Assembly (NCBI GenBank): GCA_947311845.1 | Contig: CAMZMU010000049.1 | Location: 6,223,597-6,287,596, forward strand | Direction: 5' to 3' | Source of the DNA: Poa pratensis | Lineage: Eukaryota > Streptophyta > Magnoliopsida > Poales > Poaceae | Length of the DNA stretch: 64,000 bases | Shown: one piece after another, positions 1 to 10,832 of the stretch | Layout: the number at the start of each line of letters is the position of its first letter | Position numbering within the stretch: the first letter of the stretch is position 1 | Position numbers and translations under genes: made by a program | Notes under the pieces: model-generated | Database searches by the model: none | The model's input: the letters and a program-made list of their open reading frames with translations, nothing else | What the model was told of the DNA's origin: nothing

Positions 1-89
1 GTGAGTTCTTTTTGCTTTTGTTTTGCCAACTTCTTTTTGCAATGTTTGATTTTGTCGAGTATTGAATGCACGTGATTCTGCTGGGCCAG

Positions 90-778
90 GCGAGAAGAAG
101 GAGCTGGAAGACGCACTCGCCGCGCAGCGCGAAGAGTCGAAGAAAGAGTTGGCTGCCGCCACCAACTCAGCCGCTGCACGCGAACGAGAATATGCTGACC
201 AGCTCGCGGCACTCGCGCAGGTCATGGGAGGTGAGTGATCTTTTCTCCTTTGATATGACGATATAACCTGTCGAGTGTCGCGAAATGACTTATGCCTGTT
301 TTGAATTGTGCAGAAGCTGTTGGCGCACCGGCCTCTGCAGACGTGGCGAGTGAAGATCTTTCGCTGGAACAGGCTGTGGGCGGCTTAGGCGCTCTATGCA
401 ACCAGGCGAAAGAAGCACTCGCCAATCGACGAGCACGCTTGGCGCTGTGTACCAAGTGGTGTTCCCGACTGGCGTGATGCCGTCGACGGTGGATGACTTC
501 GCCAACGTGTTTGGCCCCGGGACTCCACCATGGCGGGTTTCGCTCGCGCCAACACGGTACGCGGATCCGAGTCCACCATCAAGCTTCTTATGGGACATGG
601 GATAGTTTGCGACTATGAGGCAGCACTGTCTGCGTTCCCTCAGAAGCCAGACGGGAAGCCCATTTCACTAAAGGGGGTGAGCGGAGCCTCCGCGCGACTG
701 GCCGAAGTTTTTATGAACACCATGGAGCGTCGGGCACTCGAGACTGCCAACCGTCTCCTTAGGAAATCGAAGTCTTAG
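90..778 (+). pseudogene. antisense gene of the gypsy element, first unit, decayed
   Basis: An exon at 90-230 (AG before, GTGAGT after) encodes a charged, probably coiled-coil stretch around KKELEDALAAQREE. A second exon opens at 314 after TTGTGCAG, continues the frame through LEQAVGGLGALCNQAKEAL, and then needs a shift near 425 to continue as VYQVVFPTGVMPSTVDDFAN. Another shift near 530 reaches a third frame that ends in TAG at 776-778. The GTGAGT at position 1 looks like the donor of an earlier exon outside the window. I do not know its function. It lies antisense to gag-pol of the same retrotransposon, as in Tat elements with extra antisense reading frames. Two frameshifts in about 460 bp make it a pseudogene. 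Confidence 0.5.
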
Positions 779-977
779 GTTTAGGGTAGCTGTACCCTTT
801 TGTTTTTTTATGCCTTGTAATGATACCTTCTGAACTGCGCGAGTCTGCGCTTTGTTTATGCTACCTTGTTTATGCAAAGTCTTTTGCTAATGCCTTTCAC
901 TCGAAGAGTTGTATGCTTACGACATGAGTTTTGGCTTCTGACACAAACTTTGTGTTTGTGATTATGCTTTTGAACAG

Positions 978-1793
978 TCACGAGAACCTGGTACTGCGAC
1001 TAGTTCTTCACAGGCTCCAATCACCACCCGATCCCAGGGTCAGGTGGCAAATGATGCCAAGGTGATGGAGTATATGAAGGCTAAGTTTGTGAGAATGGAG
1101 CAAGATCTGAAGGATGCCCAGCTGAGCTGAGTCGATTGAGGGCCAGACCCGCGTTGGCCACCCAACGCGAGGATTATGTGCTCGGGGAGATGGAGCTTGT
1201 GAACAGGCAACTCGAGTGTAAGTTCGAGTCTTGCTCTATTTACAGCTTTTTGCATAGCTTTTGCCTTTTTTGATCTGACTGTTGCCCGTGTTTGTAGGCT
1301 TTGTCGACAGCTTCCAGGCTGAAAAGATTCGCGTGGAAGGGCGTCTGGATAGCGTGGTTGACGACCCTACGACTGGGCGTCAACACTTTTGGCTTGATAG
1401 GTACCATGCCCGCATACTCGCCACCCTGAAGGATCGCGTCTGGCGAAGTGCTGAACTGCTGGAGTTATGCCGGGCAGCATTTATTCGCCTGAACGAGACT
1501 CTTTTTCCTTCGGGGCCACAACCGCAAGGGATTCGTGCTGTGTTGAACATCTTCGCCAAACAAATCCCATTCGAGAGTTGCTGTCTCAAAGACTTGTAAT
1601 TGGAGCCAACGCTGCAATGGCGTATATGCGTAGTCGAAAACCAAGGTTGGTGTTGCGGACACCTGCAGCCGGTGAGGTTCTCGAACAAAAAGACTTGGAT
1701 GACACGATCCAAGCTGCGGAGACACTGATCGAGTGCACTCGCGAACAACTTTGCGGCCCCGAGCTGCCCGTAAAAGACGAGCCTGAGGATTAG
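978..1793 (+). pseudogene. antisense gene of the gypsy element, second unit, decayed
   Basis: A plausible acceptor (TTTTGAACAG) opens an exon at 978 whose frame runs through VMEYMKAKFVRMEQDLKDAQ and breaks at a TGA near 1128. The next frame carries ATQREDYVLGEMELVNRQLE up to a donor at 1218 (GTAAGT). The last exon starts at 1298 after TTTGTAG, encodes DSFQAEKIRVEGRLDSVVDD and RILATLKDRV, and needs a shift near 1570 to reach ANAAMAYMRSRK and the stop at 1791-1793. The layout matches the unit at 90-778: coiled-coil exon, LFPSG or VFPTG motif, then a helical C-terminus. It may therefore be a diverged tandem copy. The product is unknown. Confidence 0.45.
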
Positions 1794-1821
1794 AATGGTT
1801 TGCGAGTGCAATTTTTGTATA

Positions 1822-2042
1822 GGGGGCAGCCCCCGAGTGTAATTTTTGACTCTTTGTATATTGTATAGTTTGTATACTTTGATTTTTTGCCGAGCCCCCG
1901 AGTCAATCGAGCGGGGTTTGTGAAATATGTGTTGGTTATGAACCGATGACTGTGCAGCCCCCGAGTATTCGAGTGCGGCTGCAAAGTTTTTATGTTCTTT
2001 GTTCGGATCCTTGCTACGCAGCCCCCGAGGGTCTCGGGTGCG
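1822..2042. repeat. four spaced GCAGCCCCCGAG-type hairpin motifs
   Basis: The motif GCAGCCCCCGAG, or a close variant, occurs near 1827, 1893, 1954 and 2019, at spacings of about 60-66 bp. Each is followed by a partial complement. The last reads CCCGAG-GGT-CTCGGG, and the third is closed by GCAGCC/GGCTGC. It lies just past the stop of the second antisense unit, so it could be the 3' untranslated part of that transcript or a regulatory spacer of the retrotransposon. Confidence 0.6.
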
Positions 2043-2242
2043 GTTAAGGTATGAATTATGCAGGTGGTAGCCACAAAGGAGTCGAAGGAACATTGATTTT
2101 ATTCCTCTTTTGAATGTTAGGCTGCAGGCCGCCTCATTAAAAACCTTCCAGTCCCCTTAGGTACCCTGGTAAGGAAAAGAGCGCGTCTGAAACCTGCAGC
2201 CATCCGACATATAGCCTATTACATTGTATGACTGCGAGCACT

Positions 2243-2965
2243 TTATGCGTAGAAACGGCGCAGATGCGCAACGTTCCACGGATTGTGAGAGGGTTCGCCT
2301 GTCTTCGCGTGCTTCAGTCGATATGCACCTCCACCAAGGACCTCCGTGATGATGAAGGGGCCCTCCCATGGGGAAGCGAGCTTGTGCACCTTCTTTTGCT
2401 TCAGTCGAAGAACCAGGTCGCCAACGACGAAGGACCTGGTGCGCAGTCGACGGCTGTGGTAGTTGCGAAGGTCCTGCTGGTAAACAGCTGTGCGGGCTAA
2501 GGCCGTGTCGCGCGCCTCATCAAGCAAGTCGACTGCGTCTTCGAGTGCCTCTTCTGCGTCTTCTTCATTGTATGCTTCAACTCGTGGTGCGTTGAACCTT
2601 ACGTCTGATGGCAGAATCGCCTCTGCACCGTAGACCATGAAGAATGGGGTGAACTGCGTAGAAGTGTTGGGAGTTGTGCGTAGGCTCCATAGCACAGACG
2701 GTAGTTCTTCGACCCAGGCACCTGCAGCTCTTTTGAGTGGCACCAGGAGGCGCTTCTTGATCCCACTCGTCACAAGCCCATTGGCCTTTTCGACCTGGCC
2801 ATTGGATTGCGGGTGCGCCACGGATGCGTAGTTGAGCGTAATGTCCTGCTCTTTGCAAAAGGTTTTGAACTCCTCAGCCGTGAAGTTTGTGCCGTTATCA
2901 GTGATGATACTGTTTGGGACACCGAAGCGATAGATGATGCTCTTTATGAAGTTGACTGCCGTAGT
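2243..2965 (-). pseudogene. integrase, C-terminal two thirds, fused to a truncated RT
   Basis: The frame encodes FIKSIIYRFGVPNSIITDNG, where the D of TDNG is the second catalytic Asp of the retroviral-type integrase core. NGQVEKANG follows and holds the catalytic Glu. The C-terminal part has the GDLVLRL and WEGPFII motifs and ends in WNVAHLRRFYA. The N-terminal zinc finger and the first catalytic Asp are missing: upstream of about 2965 the sequence turns abruptly into RT just after its YVDD box. Integration activity is impossible as encoded. Downstream (1850-2242) there is no further pol sequence, only the spacer and the antisense exons. Confidence 0.85.
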
Positions 2966-3530
2966 AGCAGTATATGACAATGTCATCAACGTAGACCTGG
3001 ACGTTGCGTCCAATTTGCTTTTTGAGGCAGTCCTGCATCATGCGCTGGTATGTTGCACCCGCGTTTTTTAGCCCGAAGGGCATAGTTGTGTAGCAGTAGA
3101 CCCCGAGTGGGGTTATGAACGCCGTTTTTTCTTCGTCTTCTTGCTTCATCCTTATCTGGTGATAACCTGAGTAAGCATCCAGAAAGGAGAGTCGTGCGCA
3201 TCCGGCGGTGGAGTCAACGATCTGATCGATCCGGGGTAGCGGGAAGTGATCCTTTGGACAGCACTTGTTCAGCGCTGTGAAATCCACGCACATCCGAAGG
3301 ATGTCTGTATGCTTCTTTTCTACGAGTACAGGGTTGGCCACCCATTGTGATTTCTTGATTTCCCTAATGAATCCTGCTGCGAGTAACCGGTCGACTTCGA
3401 TTCGACTGCGGTTCGCTTTGGGCCGGAGATTCGACGCATCGTTTGCTTGACTGGCTTTGCATCTGGAAACAATTGGAGAGAGTGCTCGGCGAATTCCCTG
3501 GGAATACCTGGCATGTCGGCTGGACACCAC
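2966..3530 (-). pseudogene. gypsy reverse transcriptase, truncated after YVDD
   Basis: Recognisable RT motifs, in order: GFIREIKKSQWVANPVLVEK, RMCVDFTALNKCCPKDHFPL, FLDAYSGYHQI (first catalytic Asp), MPFGLKNAGATYQRMM and VQVYVDDIVI (catalytic pair). The coding then stops matching RT at about 2966 and runs into integrase. The thumb, connection and RNase H domains are therefore gone. The frame upstream (3320-3514, carrying AEHSLQLFPDAKPVKQT) is shifted relative to this one near 3450, so the protease-RT link is also broken. Confidence 0.85.
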
Positions 3531-3577
3531 GCAAATATTTCCCAGTTCTCACGGAGGAATTCGACGAGCGCGCCTTC

Positions 3578-4162
3578 CTATGCGATAGGCAGGCTCGAAG
3601 ATATGTTGACTGTCTTGGACGGATCGGTCGGGTGCACCTGATGCGACCTTGTGTCATTTGTAGCATTGAAGGATCTGTCGACTGCCAACTTCTTATGCTC
3701 TGGAAGGAGTGTGCGGTCGTTGGTAATCGCTAAGTCAGCGAGTGATTCCTCCACCCCGAACATCTCGGAGATTTTGCTGAACTCGCGGTCGCAAGCATCG
3801 GACCTTTGAAAGTTTCCACGGACAGTGATGACTCCCTTTGGTCCTGGCATCTTCAGCGTGAGGTACGCATAGTGTGGCACCGCCATGAATCGAGCAAACG
3901 TCGGGCGACCAAGAATAGCATGGTATTGTGATTTCCAGTCGACGACCTCGAACTCAATCGACTCTGTCCTGAAGTGGCTTACGTCCCCGAACGTAACGTC
4001 GAGTTGTACGGTGCCTTCTGGGCTAATTGCTTTGCCAGGAACGATACCGTGGAAGGTATTTGAAGATTTTGGGAGGTTTTCGACTGACCTGTTCATTTTG
4101 CGGAGTGTGTCCGCGAAGATGATGTTTATGCCGCTGCCTCCATCCATGAAGACCTTGGTCAT
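3578..4162 (-). pseudogene. gypsy aspartic protease
   Basis: The frame begins just before VFMDGGSGINIIF, the D-x-G-S active-site loop of a retropepsin, and continues through AILGRPTFARFMAVPHY, the ILGRP segment conserved in gypsy proteases. The reading frame is open for 195 codons but is not in frame with gag upstream or RT downstream. The protease would cut the polyprotein in the virus-like particle, but here no intact polyprotein exists. Confidence 0.8.
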
Positions 4163-4364
4163 GGCGTAGCCTCCTATTTGCGCGTCGAGTACCAGAGCCG
4201 CATGCCCTGGTCGAGCTACAGCTGGGGGATGATCCTCTCGACTAAGCTTATGATGGTTTCCGATCCCTTCAGAAATTCAGGCACGGCTGGAGGTGCCATG
4301 ACAGCCAAGTTCACCTGTCGAGTGATTAGTTTTTGCTGCCTGTTAGAGGGGCGACCCTTTTGTA

Positions 4365-6670
4365 TCATGTACATCTGCCCGTGGGGCTGTGGATATTGAT
4401 CATCTTCCGCCCGTAGCACAGGTTGTATGGCACCTGCGAGATTTGCGCCTGGAGCAGGCTGTGGTGGGGTTGCGGTGGCGGCTGTGGCGCCATGAGAGCG
4501 GGCACAGCGTTCGGCTGTGGTACGGGTGCAGGCATGGGCTGAGCAGGTGCTGGGCCATTCCTCTTGAGTCGTATCACATAGTCAGTCGCCATTTGGTCGA
4601 ATTCCCTGCAGTTCCTTAGGGTGTGATTGGAGCGTAGTTTTCCGTCGTCCCCCTTGAAGAGGTGGAATCTGCACCAGTCGTCCATCTTTTCCTCGAACGA
4701 CCGCTCGGGTTTTGCGTCGCTACGTTTGCGCCATTCTTGCCTTTTGTAGCTATCGCTCCGCTGCTCGCGATCTCGACTGTCCGTCGATCATCCGAGCGTC
4801 GATTGCTTCTATCATGGTCCTCCTTTGGCTGTGTGTATCCAGCCGCCATGAACTCGGGTCTGTTATCGTCGTAAGGACGTCTGGACCGTTTACGCCTGCG
4901 ATCTTCTCTGTATGAATCTCTGCGGCTTCGACTGCCGCTTTCGTAGTTGTCGCGTGTTGGGGAAGCACGGGATCTGCGTACAGAATCCTCTCCATCTGCC
5001 CACTCAGTCGCAACTTTGATGAGGTCAGCCAGGGAGGTTGGCTTTTCACGACCAAGTGCCTCTTTGAAGTCCTTCCTGGCGAGACCTTGTATGAAGGCAT
5101 CCATGGCCCTGTCTTCTGACACTTTGCCAACCGAATTGCGTATTTCGGTCCACCGCCGTATGTATGATCTCAGCGACTCGTCTGATCGTTGAGTACATGT
5201 CCTTAATTCCTCGAATGTCTTCGGGCGCTCACACAGAGGCTCGAAGTTTTTGATGAAGTCTCTGCGGAAATCATCCCACGAGTCATATGATGATGGAGGG
5301 AGTGATTTGAGCCAGTCGCGGGCAGTTCCTTCGAGCATAAGTCGTATGTACTGCATCGCCGTGGTGTTCGTGCCCCGCTGGCATGCCACGGCGAGTCTGT
5401 AATCTTCTAGCCACCCAGAAGGTTCTTGGCGACCGTTGTACTTGGGTTGCTCGCCTGTCAACTTGAACCGTTTGGGCATCCGCGTCTCACGGATGCGTCG
5501 AGTGAAGCACAATGCTCCGCATGGCTCTGGTTCGCGATCAGAGTATGAATCGCTGCTATAGGATCTTCGAGATCTGCTCCTGCTGGACCTGTGCCGGCGC
5601 GTGCTTCTCCTTCCTTCATCCGAGTGGTGGCTGCGACCACTGCGATGATGTGCTGCGTGTCGTGAGTCGACTATGTCGCGATCGCGATCCCTTGCTGGAG
5701 TTTTGTCTTCTGGCTGCATAGCCTGTGCCGCTAGAGCTAGCGATTTGAGTTGTTGGCGATGCAGGGCTGCGTTAGGGTCATTCGCCGGAGGTTGTATTGC
5801 CTTGAGGTAAGCACCTACGGAGAATAATGCACCCGCAGCAGTTTTGGGTACTGGGATTCCGTTAGCGTCCTCTGTCATGAACGACAGGTTACGGGTGATT
5901 GCTACCCTTTCATGTTCTGGAAGGCTTGCCAACCGCGACCTAGGTCGAGGGGTTGGTTGCTGTGTGGACCCGAGGGATTGCTCCCTTCGTCGGGCACTCG
6001 AGAGGCTGGCTTGCCTTTTGCGCTCCTCGAGCGTCGCTCGGTAGTTTTGCAGTCGAATTGACTCCTGCCAGTTGAAGTACTGGAAGGTCAACATCTCCTC
6101 TGGGTGGAGTTTGGCGGCATCATAGTGCACTCCTTTATGACTTTATCTGCTTTTGCTGCCATCTCCTCCGTGATTGTCAAGGTTGTGACCCCATCTGGCA
6201 TGGTTACCGTGCATGGGAATTGTGCAGGCCTGCGAGCGGCAGCGTCTGCGGATGATTCTGCGGTGAAGGCCACGTAGACCTGATGGGGCGTGACCCGAGG
6301 ACAGGTGTATGTGCTGTCGATTCCAGTCATGGACTCGACATCGCCATCGAGGCTCATGTCAGAGCCAGTGTGTTCATCGAGTAGATCTTCGAGGCGAATC
6401 TCGTTGTCGATGTGCTCATCACCTATGCTCATCTCGGTGTTGGCGAAGCCATTACGGATTTCTGAGTCGAGGTTGGTGTTGGTGAAGATCTCCGAGTCGA
6501 CGTTTTGTCGTTATGAATCGCGGGCTCGTAGAAGTCATCGAGGGAGATCCCGCAGTCGAAACTCTCGTCGAGTGGTAGGTTGAAGTCGATGTTGCTTGTG
6601 TTGTATGCTGATTCTGCTTCCTCGCCTTGGAGTTCCGTCATCATGAACCTATCGAGCTCGCCGGTCGACA
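4365..6670 (-). pseudogene. gypsy gag, broken by frameshifts
   Basis: The region contains an acidic N-terminal part (6670-6429), a second piece (6432-6088), the main gag core (6130-4616) and a C-terminal piece (4685-4365), each in a different frame. The core carries an Arg/Ser-rich stretch followed by EGTARDWLKSLPPSSYDSWD and IQGLARKDFKEALGREKP, typical of the plant retrotransposon gag domain. The C-terminal piece has the CRFH...HTLRNCREF motif that replaces a CCHC knuckle in Tat-type gag. Breaks are visible near 6130, where one missing base separates DKVIK from the HYDAAKLHPEE frame, and near 4780. The product would be the capsid/nucleocapsid protein. Confidence 0.8.
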
Positions 6671-6941
6671 TGGTTGTTGCGGGCGAGCAGGCTTCAGGAA
6701 TCGACGATGGGGCGAGCGCAGTCGACGGAGCCTCGAGTGCCCAGCGCCAGTTGTTGCGGATCTGTGAGTCCTGCGTGCCAAGATTGTTTACGAAAAAATT
6801 GAATGCTCCAACAGTTAACTCAAACCTGATTCAAGGCCAGAAAACGCCTCCTGAAGCTCCGGCGAGTGCGGATTGAAATTCATTGGAAGAGCAGATGCGC
6901 TTTTTGCGGTGAAGCGGGCAGGCTGCCGCTTTTCGAGTAGA

Positions 6942-7083
6942 TCGGCGAGTCGCCGTGTGTCGCCTGGATCGGCGAGTTGCTGTTTGCTGACATGGCCGGC
7001 GAGTTGCCGTTTGCAGATGAGATCGGCGAGTTGCCGTTTGCTGGTGTGATCGGCGATTTGCCGTTTGCTGTTGGGACCGGCGA
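6942..7083 (-). repeat. 27-bp minisatellite in the gypsy leader
   Basis: The core CGGCGAGTTGCCGTTTGC recurs about five times at an exact 27-bp period. On the minus strand it is open and encodes a nine-residue repeat of the type NGNSPI. It lies between the primer binding site and gag, so it may belong to the leader or to the gag N-terminus. Confidence 0.75.
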
Positions 7084-7106
7084 AACTTCGAGTCCAGCGC
7101 TATTCT

Positions 7107-7124
7107 TTCCCACAGACGGCGCCA
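7107..7124 (-). other. primer binding site of the gypsy element
   Basis: On the minus strand TGGCGCCGTCTGTGGGAA lies two bases after the LTR end. TGGCGCCGT matches the 3' end of plant tRNA-Asp. The remaining bases fit less well, so the primer identity is tentative. Confidence 0.65.
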
Positions 7125-7126
7125 CT

Positions 7127-7613
7127 TGACGAGGGGTAGACTCATCAAGACCCATGGTTAAGGTCCCTAGGTTATGAATATGGGGGAGAGAACGTGGTAG
7201 AGCTGGAAGTATCGTCGGCTGACAAGCAGGGCAAAGATTTTACCCAGGTTCAGGGCCCTCGTGTGGAGGTAACACCCCTACGTCCTGCCTGTCTGTTATT
7301 GATTTGTGAATATGATGGTTACAAGGATCCCGGCGAGATGTCGATCTCGCTAGGGTTTGTGGCTCTGGTGGTTCGTTGTCTGGTTCGATGGCCCTCCCAG
7401 TCCTTAAATAATAGGCTGGGTCCGGGTGTTCGTAACCGACTCGATTTACAAGTAAGGAAACTCTAAACCGACTATTGCTTCGCCAAACTTGGAGGATACT
7501 CATCTTCGTGGGCCTCCCTTCATGGGCTTCATGTAGGCTCTGATAGTTGGGCCTAGTCGATACGTGCACCAGGTACCCTCATGGTAGTGTACCCGATAGG
7601 CATACCCATGTCA
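7127..7613 (-). repeat. 5' LTR of the gypsy element
   Basis: The 487-bp segment has TGAC...GTCA ends. Its two tips (TGACATGGGTA and TGACGAGGGGTA, each read inward) are near-inverted copies. It carries a TATTTAAGG TATA-like box on the minus strand near 7406. The PBS follows directly. The outer edge interrupts a coding exon at AAGCATT, which fixes the boundary. The expected 5-bp target duplication (AATGC on the plus strand) cannot be checked, because the other LTR is outside the window. It is related to the solo LTR at 53867-54300. Confidence 0.8.
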
Positions 7614-10600
7614 AATGCTTAGCAGAATCCAGTGGAACCTGCGGACGTTTACATAAAGCAGACATGCATAGCTCATTAATTACACTTAACATCGAGAAAG
7701 CCAAATAAAAATATGTACAAGACAGAAACACTCACTTGAACTTGTAAGGAAATAGTATTTCCGTACAGAAATGTTGCATGGTAAAAAAGGTGGTCAGGTC
7801 ATGCTCCACGTCTTTGGGGTGATTGACTAAGTTATGTGAATTCACGATATACGGGTCAACGAACCCGACCTCAAAAACTTTAGTTCTTTTGCATTCCATC
7901 ATCTTCATTCTGCATAATAGCGTACAAAAGGATATATATATAGTCAGGATAATATAATACATGCAATGAACGAGCTGAGCTAGAGACTTAATTACGAAAA
8001 TAAATCACTTACAGACAATAGCAAGAGAGGATAGATTTGTCGAGGGCGCGCTTTTGGAATAACTGGAACAGTTCAGTCAGTTGAATCTGTATAACGTAAC
8101 GTTTGAAGAAATGCTCCACTCTAACGTCCACCGGAAACCAATCTTTCGCGTCCTTCTTTGATGTGTGCACCAGGTACCAGTTATGCAAATTTCGCATATG
8201 TGTTGATAGACGCGCGAGCTCCTCATTACTGACCATAGGCTCCCCTTGGACATATTTCCGTGCCATCTCTAACATTGGCGCAGATTCATAGCCTAAAAGT
8301 TGACCAAGGCTCATATCCAAGGCGGTAGCCTGTTCCTTGGCCTGCGATACAGTGACACCAAGTTCTTTAGCAGCAGCCATGGCTCTGGGGTCCAATAATT
8401 CCAGGTCCTTATCCATAGCGTCTCTGAAGTCCTTGTCGGCATCGGAACACACTATGAGCGGGGGACCGATTGATTTTTCTGCTGTCCGAGCTGGGCAATT
8501 TGTTTCCCTCTTTTTGCACTTCTTCCCTTGTTCTGCTCAGACTGGGCACGTGCAAGCTTAGTAAGTTCACGACCATAGTCAGATGGCAGATTCATCGATA
8601 TCTGGGATGGCTGCTCAAGGAAGGACTTAGCCCACTTTTTGGTTTTTGCATCATATACCGGCTTCTGCTCGGGCTTTTTTGGTGCAAAAAAAGCCTTATT
8701 GTAGGCAGCCACCTCCGCGGCGTTTTCCGCTACAGTCCTGTCATAAGGTCTAATGGGAAGATTCTTATGAGGTACTGTTGGGAGGGGTGACCTTTTACGT
8801 TTCGGTGATCGCTTACCCCTCATAGTACGAGCGGTGGGCGGAAACGGCTGACGCGGCGGCGGAGACGGCTGCGCTGGAGACTGGTGAGGCGGTGAAGAGG
8901 ACTGTTGCGCTGGAGACTGGTGAGGCGGTGAAGAGGACTGTTGCGCTGGAGACTGGTGAGGAGTCGATGGCCTTGGCTGCCAGTTCGGAAGCACGATGAA
9001 TTCCTTTGACTATGAATGGTCGCTTTCTTGGCTTCTCCAAGTTCAAGCACCTCCCCATCTTCACCTGTAGGGTGTTGCAGCTTCAGCTCCTCATAATCTT
9101 TCATCACTTCATCCACCGCGACAACAGCGTAGCCATTTGGAACCGGAGAGAAATGGTAAGTTGGATTAGGTCCAATTGGTACGACATAGCCGACCGCCAC
9201 CTTAAAGGTTAAGTTAAAAACTTTCACATGCATCTCACAAGGTGTGCTCTCCATGATATCATCCACTGGGTAGCGACGAAGTGGAGCCACTGCATCATCA
9301 TTACCATCCTGGAGCTCCGTGGAAGCCACGCTGCTTTTCCGATTCGATGGGACACCGGTACCATCGCATGCAGCTTCTACCATGTGCCGTTGAGATTGGC
9401 CGCTAGTACCTTGCTGGCTAAGCACGGCAATTTGTTCCTTCTGCAGCTTTAATTCTTCTTCTATATTACGCAGCCGGTCTGCACCAGCGCGTGCTTCCAT
9501 TGCCTCCTTTTCCTTTCTCCTCTGATGGCTTCTATCAGGAAATTTCTTCCTGTGCTCGGGAATCGCAATTGTCTTGGGCTTGGAGCCAGGTACGCCTCGT
9601 AACCGTCCGTCGTGTTCCTTATTCCCAAGGGCGCGTGTGAGCTCGTCATCCTCTCTATCGGGAATGAACCGTCTCTCTTCAACATCCTTTACTGCATTTC
9701 TAATTTCTTGGATGGGTAGTAGGGGATTATCTTTGTGTCTTCTGTTATATATGCACTTCCCTTCTGCGTCCAACGTGCCCCCATACCCGTAAAACCAATT
9801 TCTTGCCCGTTCGATCCACTTGAGTGGCTCTGGAGTGATCCCATTAGCCAGCAGGCCCGCCTCAAGTTTCTCCCACTTAGGCATGCTACCAGCGTAGCCA
9901 CCAGGCCCCATAGTATGGTGGTACATCTTTAGAGCAGCATTTGCCGCATTTTTTGCAGACTTTTCCAGAGCTTCCTCTGATTTCTTGTACGCCACAAATT
10001 CTTCCCAGTAGTCCTTTATCTTCTCATACCCTTTATCGAAGTCTGGAGTCTTATTTTTCTTGACAAACAGTTTGTTCAATCTTTTCTTCCAGTTCTTGAA
10101 TAGCTCGGCCATCTTCTTAAGTGCCCAGTCCTTGACTTTTTGCTCCATGATTTTCCGGGCAATCTTTTCTGCCTCATCTGGATCCTCCTCATCTGAATCC
10201 ACCTCTGGCGCCGGCAGGGTGAAATTAACCATGAGCTTTCTCCAAAGTCTTTCTTTGCCCTCATCGCTGACATATAGCTGTCCTTTCTCGTTTGGCCGAT
10301 GCCATTCTCGAACGGTGATCGGGATGAAGTCCCTAACAAGAACTCCGCATTGCTTTACCATTTTATTTTTAACACCAGGGGGAGCAGTCGGTGTGCCGTC
10401 TTCAGCGACTCTTTCGATCGTGTACCTTTCTTGGTCGCCCAACTTTTTGGCTGGGCCTCGTTTTGTCCTTACAGAAGATTTGCTCGATCCGGAGGACTAA
10501 AAGAAGAAAGAGCGTTAATATATGTATATATACATCAGAGACTTAATTAATACAATCTTCGGCTTCATTAATATATGTATATGCACCTCGCCGGAGTTTG

Positions 10601-10832
10601 CAACATTTAATGTTCCACCGGAGCCTTCGGCTTCTCCCTCGTCGGCTTCTCCCTCGCTGACTTCTCCCTCACCCCGGCCGTCGGGTTCTACCTCACCGGA
10701 GCCGTCTCTTCGGTTGAGAGACTCATCTCGATCACCGGAGTTGTTCAAAAACTCCGTGGTGACATCGACAATATCTTCCGGCCCGCGGATTATATCCTGG
10801 AGGATATTTTCCTGATCTTCGTCTCGTTCCAT
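7614..10832 (-). pseudogene. CACTA second gene: DUF8039-like region plus Ulp1-like cysteine protease, disrupted
   Basis: Four exons can be traced: 10832-10587 (acidic N-terminus, MERDEDQENILQDIIRGPED), 10496-8013, 7909-7736 and 7638-7614, each with GT/AG borders. The long exon carries GDQERYTIERVAEDGTP, a charged helical region, a coiled coil with EEELKLQKEQIAVL, and a DUF8039-like stretch around MHVKVFNLTFKVAVGYVVPI. Exon 3 has EVGFVDPYIVN and ILFPYKF. Exon 4 has FHWILLSI, where the His is the first catalytic residue of Ulp1/C48 proteases. Reading is broken by one-base losses near 9003, before FIVLPNWQP, and near 8460, before the CSDADKDF frame. Exon 4 ends where the gypsy LTR starts. Such proteins are common second products of grass CACTA elements; their role is unclear. 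Confidence 0.75.

Larger units (their letters stand above)
1..7613 (-). mobile_element. Ty3/gypsy LTR retrotransposon, Tat-type, partial and decayed
   Basis: Read on the minus strand the order is LTR (7127-7613), primer binding site (7107-7124), repeat-rich leader, gag (6670-4365), protease (about 4162-3578), RT (3530-2966) and integrase (2965-2243). The order protease-RT-integrase is Ty3/gypsy. The gag motif ARDWLKSLPPSS and the integrase tail WNVAHLRRFY suggest the Tat lineage. Beyond integrase lie plus-strand exons, in the place where some Tat-lineage elements (maize Grande, for example) carry antisense genes. The far LTR is left of the window. Several frameshifts and a deletion that removes RNase H show the copy is dead. 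It is inserted in an exon of a CACTA gene, so it is younger than that CACTA. Confidence 0.85.

Noticed and set aside
1380..2093. A 237-codon minus-strand frame at the left edge
   Set aside because: It runs antisense to the recognisable plus-strand exons and through the hairpin spacer; its composition is not protein-like.
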